From an uncultured Selenomonadales bacterium (GTDB taxonomy: Bacteria; Bacillota; Negativicutes; Selenomonadales; Selenomonadaceae): a DNA stretch of 32,389 nucleotides. The stretch lies in contig CALFJE010000126.1 in NCBI GenBank assembly GCA_937877545.1, forward strand, positions 1 to 32,389, written 5' to 3'. The translations under genes and the position numbers were made by a program. The notes beneath the pieces are model-generated. The model worked only from the letters and a program-made list of their open reading frames with translations, ran no database searches and had not been told where the DNA came from. Positions 32,145 through 32,389 of this stretch are shown here, one piece after another. Each line of letters starts with the position of its first letter. The stretch's first letter is position 1.

Positions 32145-32174
32145 ATTCTAGCCTGCCCAAAATTTTCCTGTCGA
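32145..32174 (-). promoter_or_regulatory. Promoter of the phosphohexomutase operon
   Basis: On the minus strand TCGACA (32174-32169), 18-base spacer, TAGAAT (32150-32145). Confidence 0.55.
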
Positions 32175-32202
32175 ATTGGCAGAAAATTTTTTACGAAATT
32201 TC

Positions 32203-32233
32203 CATAAAAAATCCCGCCCTGTCGACGGGATTT
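32203..32233 (-). terminator. Terminator of the RTX gene at the window edge
   Basis: AAATCCCG (32209-32216) pairs with CGGGATTT (32226-32233), followed on the minus strand by a T-run (ATTTTTTATGG). Confidence 0.75.
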
Positions 32234-32241
32234 AAAACGTT

Positions 32242-32389
32242 TCAGTAAACATCGGCGGAGGCAGTGAATGTGCGCGTCACGCCGTTGATGATAACTTTCT
32301 TGCCCGCCTGTATAGACAAAAGTATCCGCGCCCCAGCCGCCTTTGAGCGTATCGTTGCCCGTGGTGCCGACGATTGAGTCCGCCTTGGA
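32242..32389 (-). pseudogene. 3' end of a second RTX repeat gene, partial and apparently frameshifted
   Basis: The gene enters from the right edge with classic RTX repeats (SIVGTTGNDTLKGG, GWGADTFVYTGG). A natural C-terminus, KVIINGVTRTFTASADVY then TGA, is present but in the next frame. The two frames meet at about 32308-32320, so a small deletion or one-base shift separates the last repeat from the tail. Only the 3' 148 bases are visible, so the size and secretion signal cannot be judged further. Confidence 0.5.

Overview
This 32.4 kb window looks like chromosomal DNA from a diderm Firmicute of the Negativicutes (Selenomonas-like). That placement is an inference. It rests on AGGAGG-type ribosome binding sites and SigA-type promoters throughout, a TPP-riboswitch thiW-thiC operon and an FprA flavodiiron protein, together with features expected of a cell with an outer membrane: RTX (GGxGxD) proteins of the type I secretion kind and an RNase E/G homologue. 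Most genes are GC-rich; the stretch from about 4.74 to 7.0 kb is clearly more AT-rich.

Layout. (1) 1-2.8 kb: a SAM methyltransferase, a STAS anti-anti-sigma-like protein with an unknown partner gene, and fprA. (2) 2.8-12.0 kb: a defence-type region with a fused GmrSD-like (DUF262/DUF1524) nuclease, tRNA-Arg(TCT), an AT-rich islet (HigA/ImmA-type regulator-protease, a DUF4417 gene and a small gene each carrying an in-frame TAA, and an unknown gene), then a 1535-residue type ISP restriction-modification enzyme. (3) 12.0-12.5 kb: an intergenic stretch with what I read as an unannotated type I toxin-antitoxin-like locus. A 32-residue amphipathic peptide gene on the minus strand faces a small RNA on the plus strand; their 3' ends overlap, and the 5' part of the small RNA is complementary to the peptide's translation start. 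A decayed second copy lies beside it. (4) 12.5-14.9 kb: thiC and thiW behind a TPP riboswitch with a duplicated core, and a double-glycine-leader peptide gene. (5) 15.0-19.2 kb: a large RTX gene split by a one-base frameshift. (6) 19.3-22.9 kb: a short RNase G, a MATE transporter and a HAD phosphatase, the last two separated by a recent 227-bp tandem duplication of their convergent 3' ends. (7) 22.9-24.2 kb: a GIY-YIG protein with five NUMOD1-like repeats and a ten-base homopolymer. (8) 24.2-32.1 kb: argJ, argC, gpi, pgm, a frameshifted glycan-related gene and a phosphoglucomutase/phosphomannomutase, all on the minus strand; then the 3' end of another RTX gene at the window edge.

How the genes fit together: gpi, pgm and the second phosphohexomutase connect fructose-6-P, glucose-6-P, glucose-1-P and mannose-1-P, which suits surface-glycan precursor supply alongside the glycan-related gene. 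argC and argJ are two steps of ornithine/arginine synthesis. thiW and thiC salvage and make thiamine precursors under TPP control. The RTX proteins, the double-glycine peptide and the possible phase-variable tracts point to surface and secretion functions. The several single-base frameshifts could be biological or assembly errors, and reads would be needed to tell.
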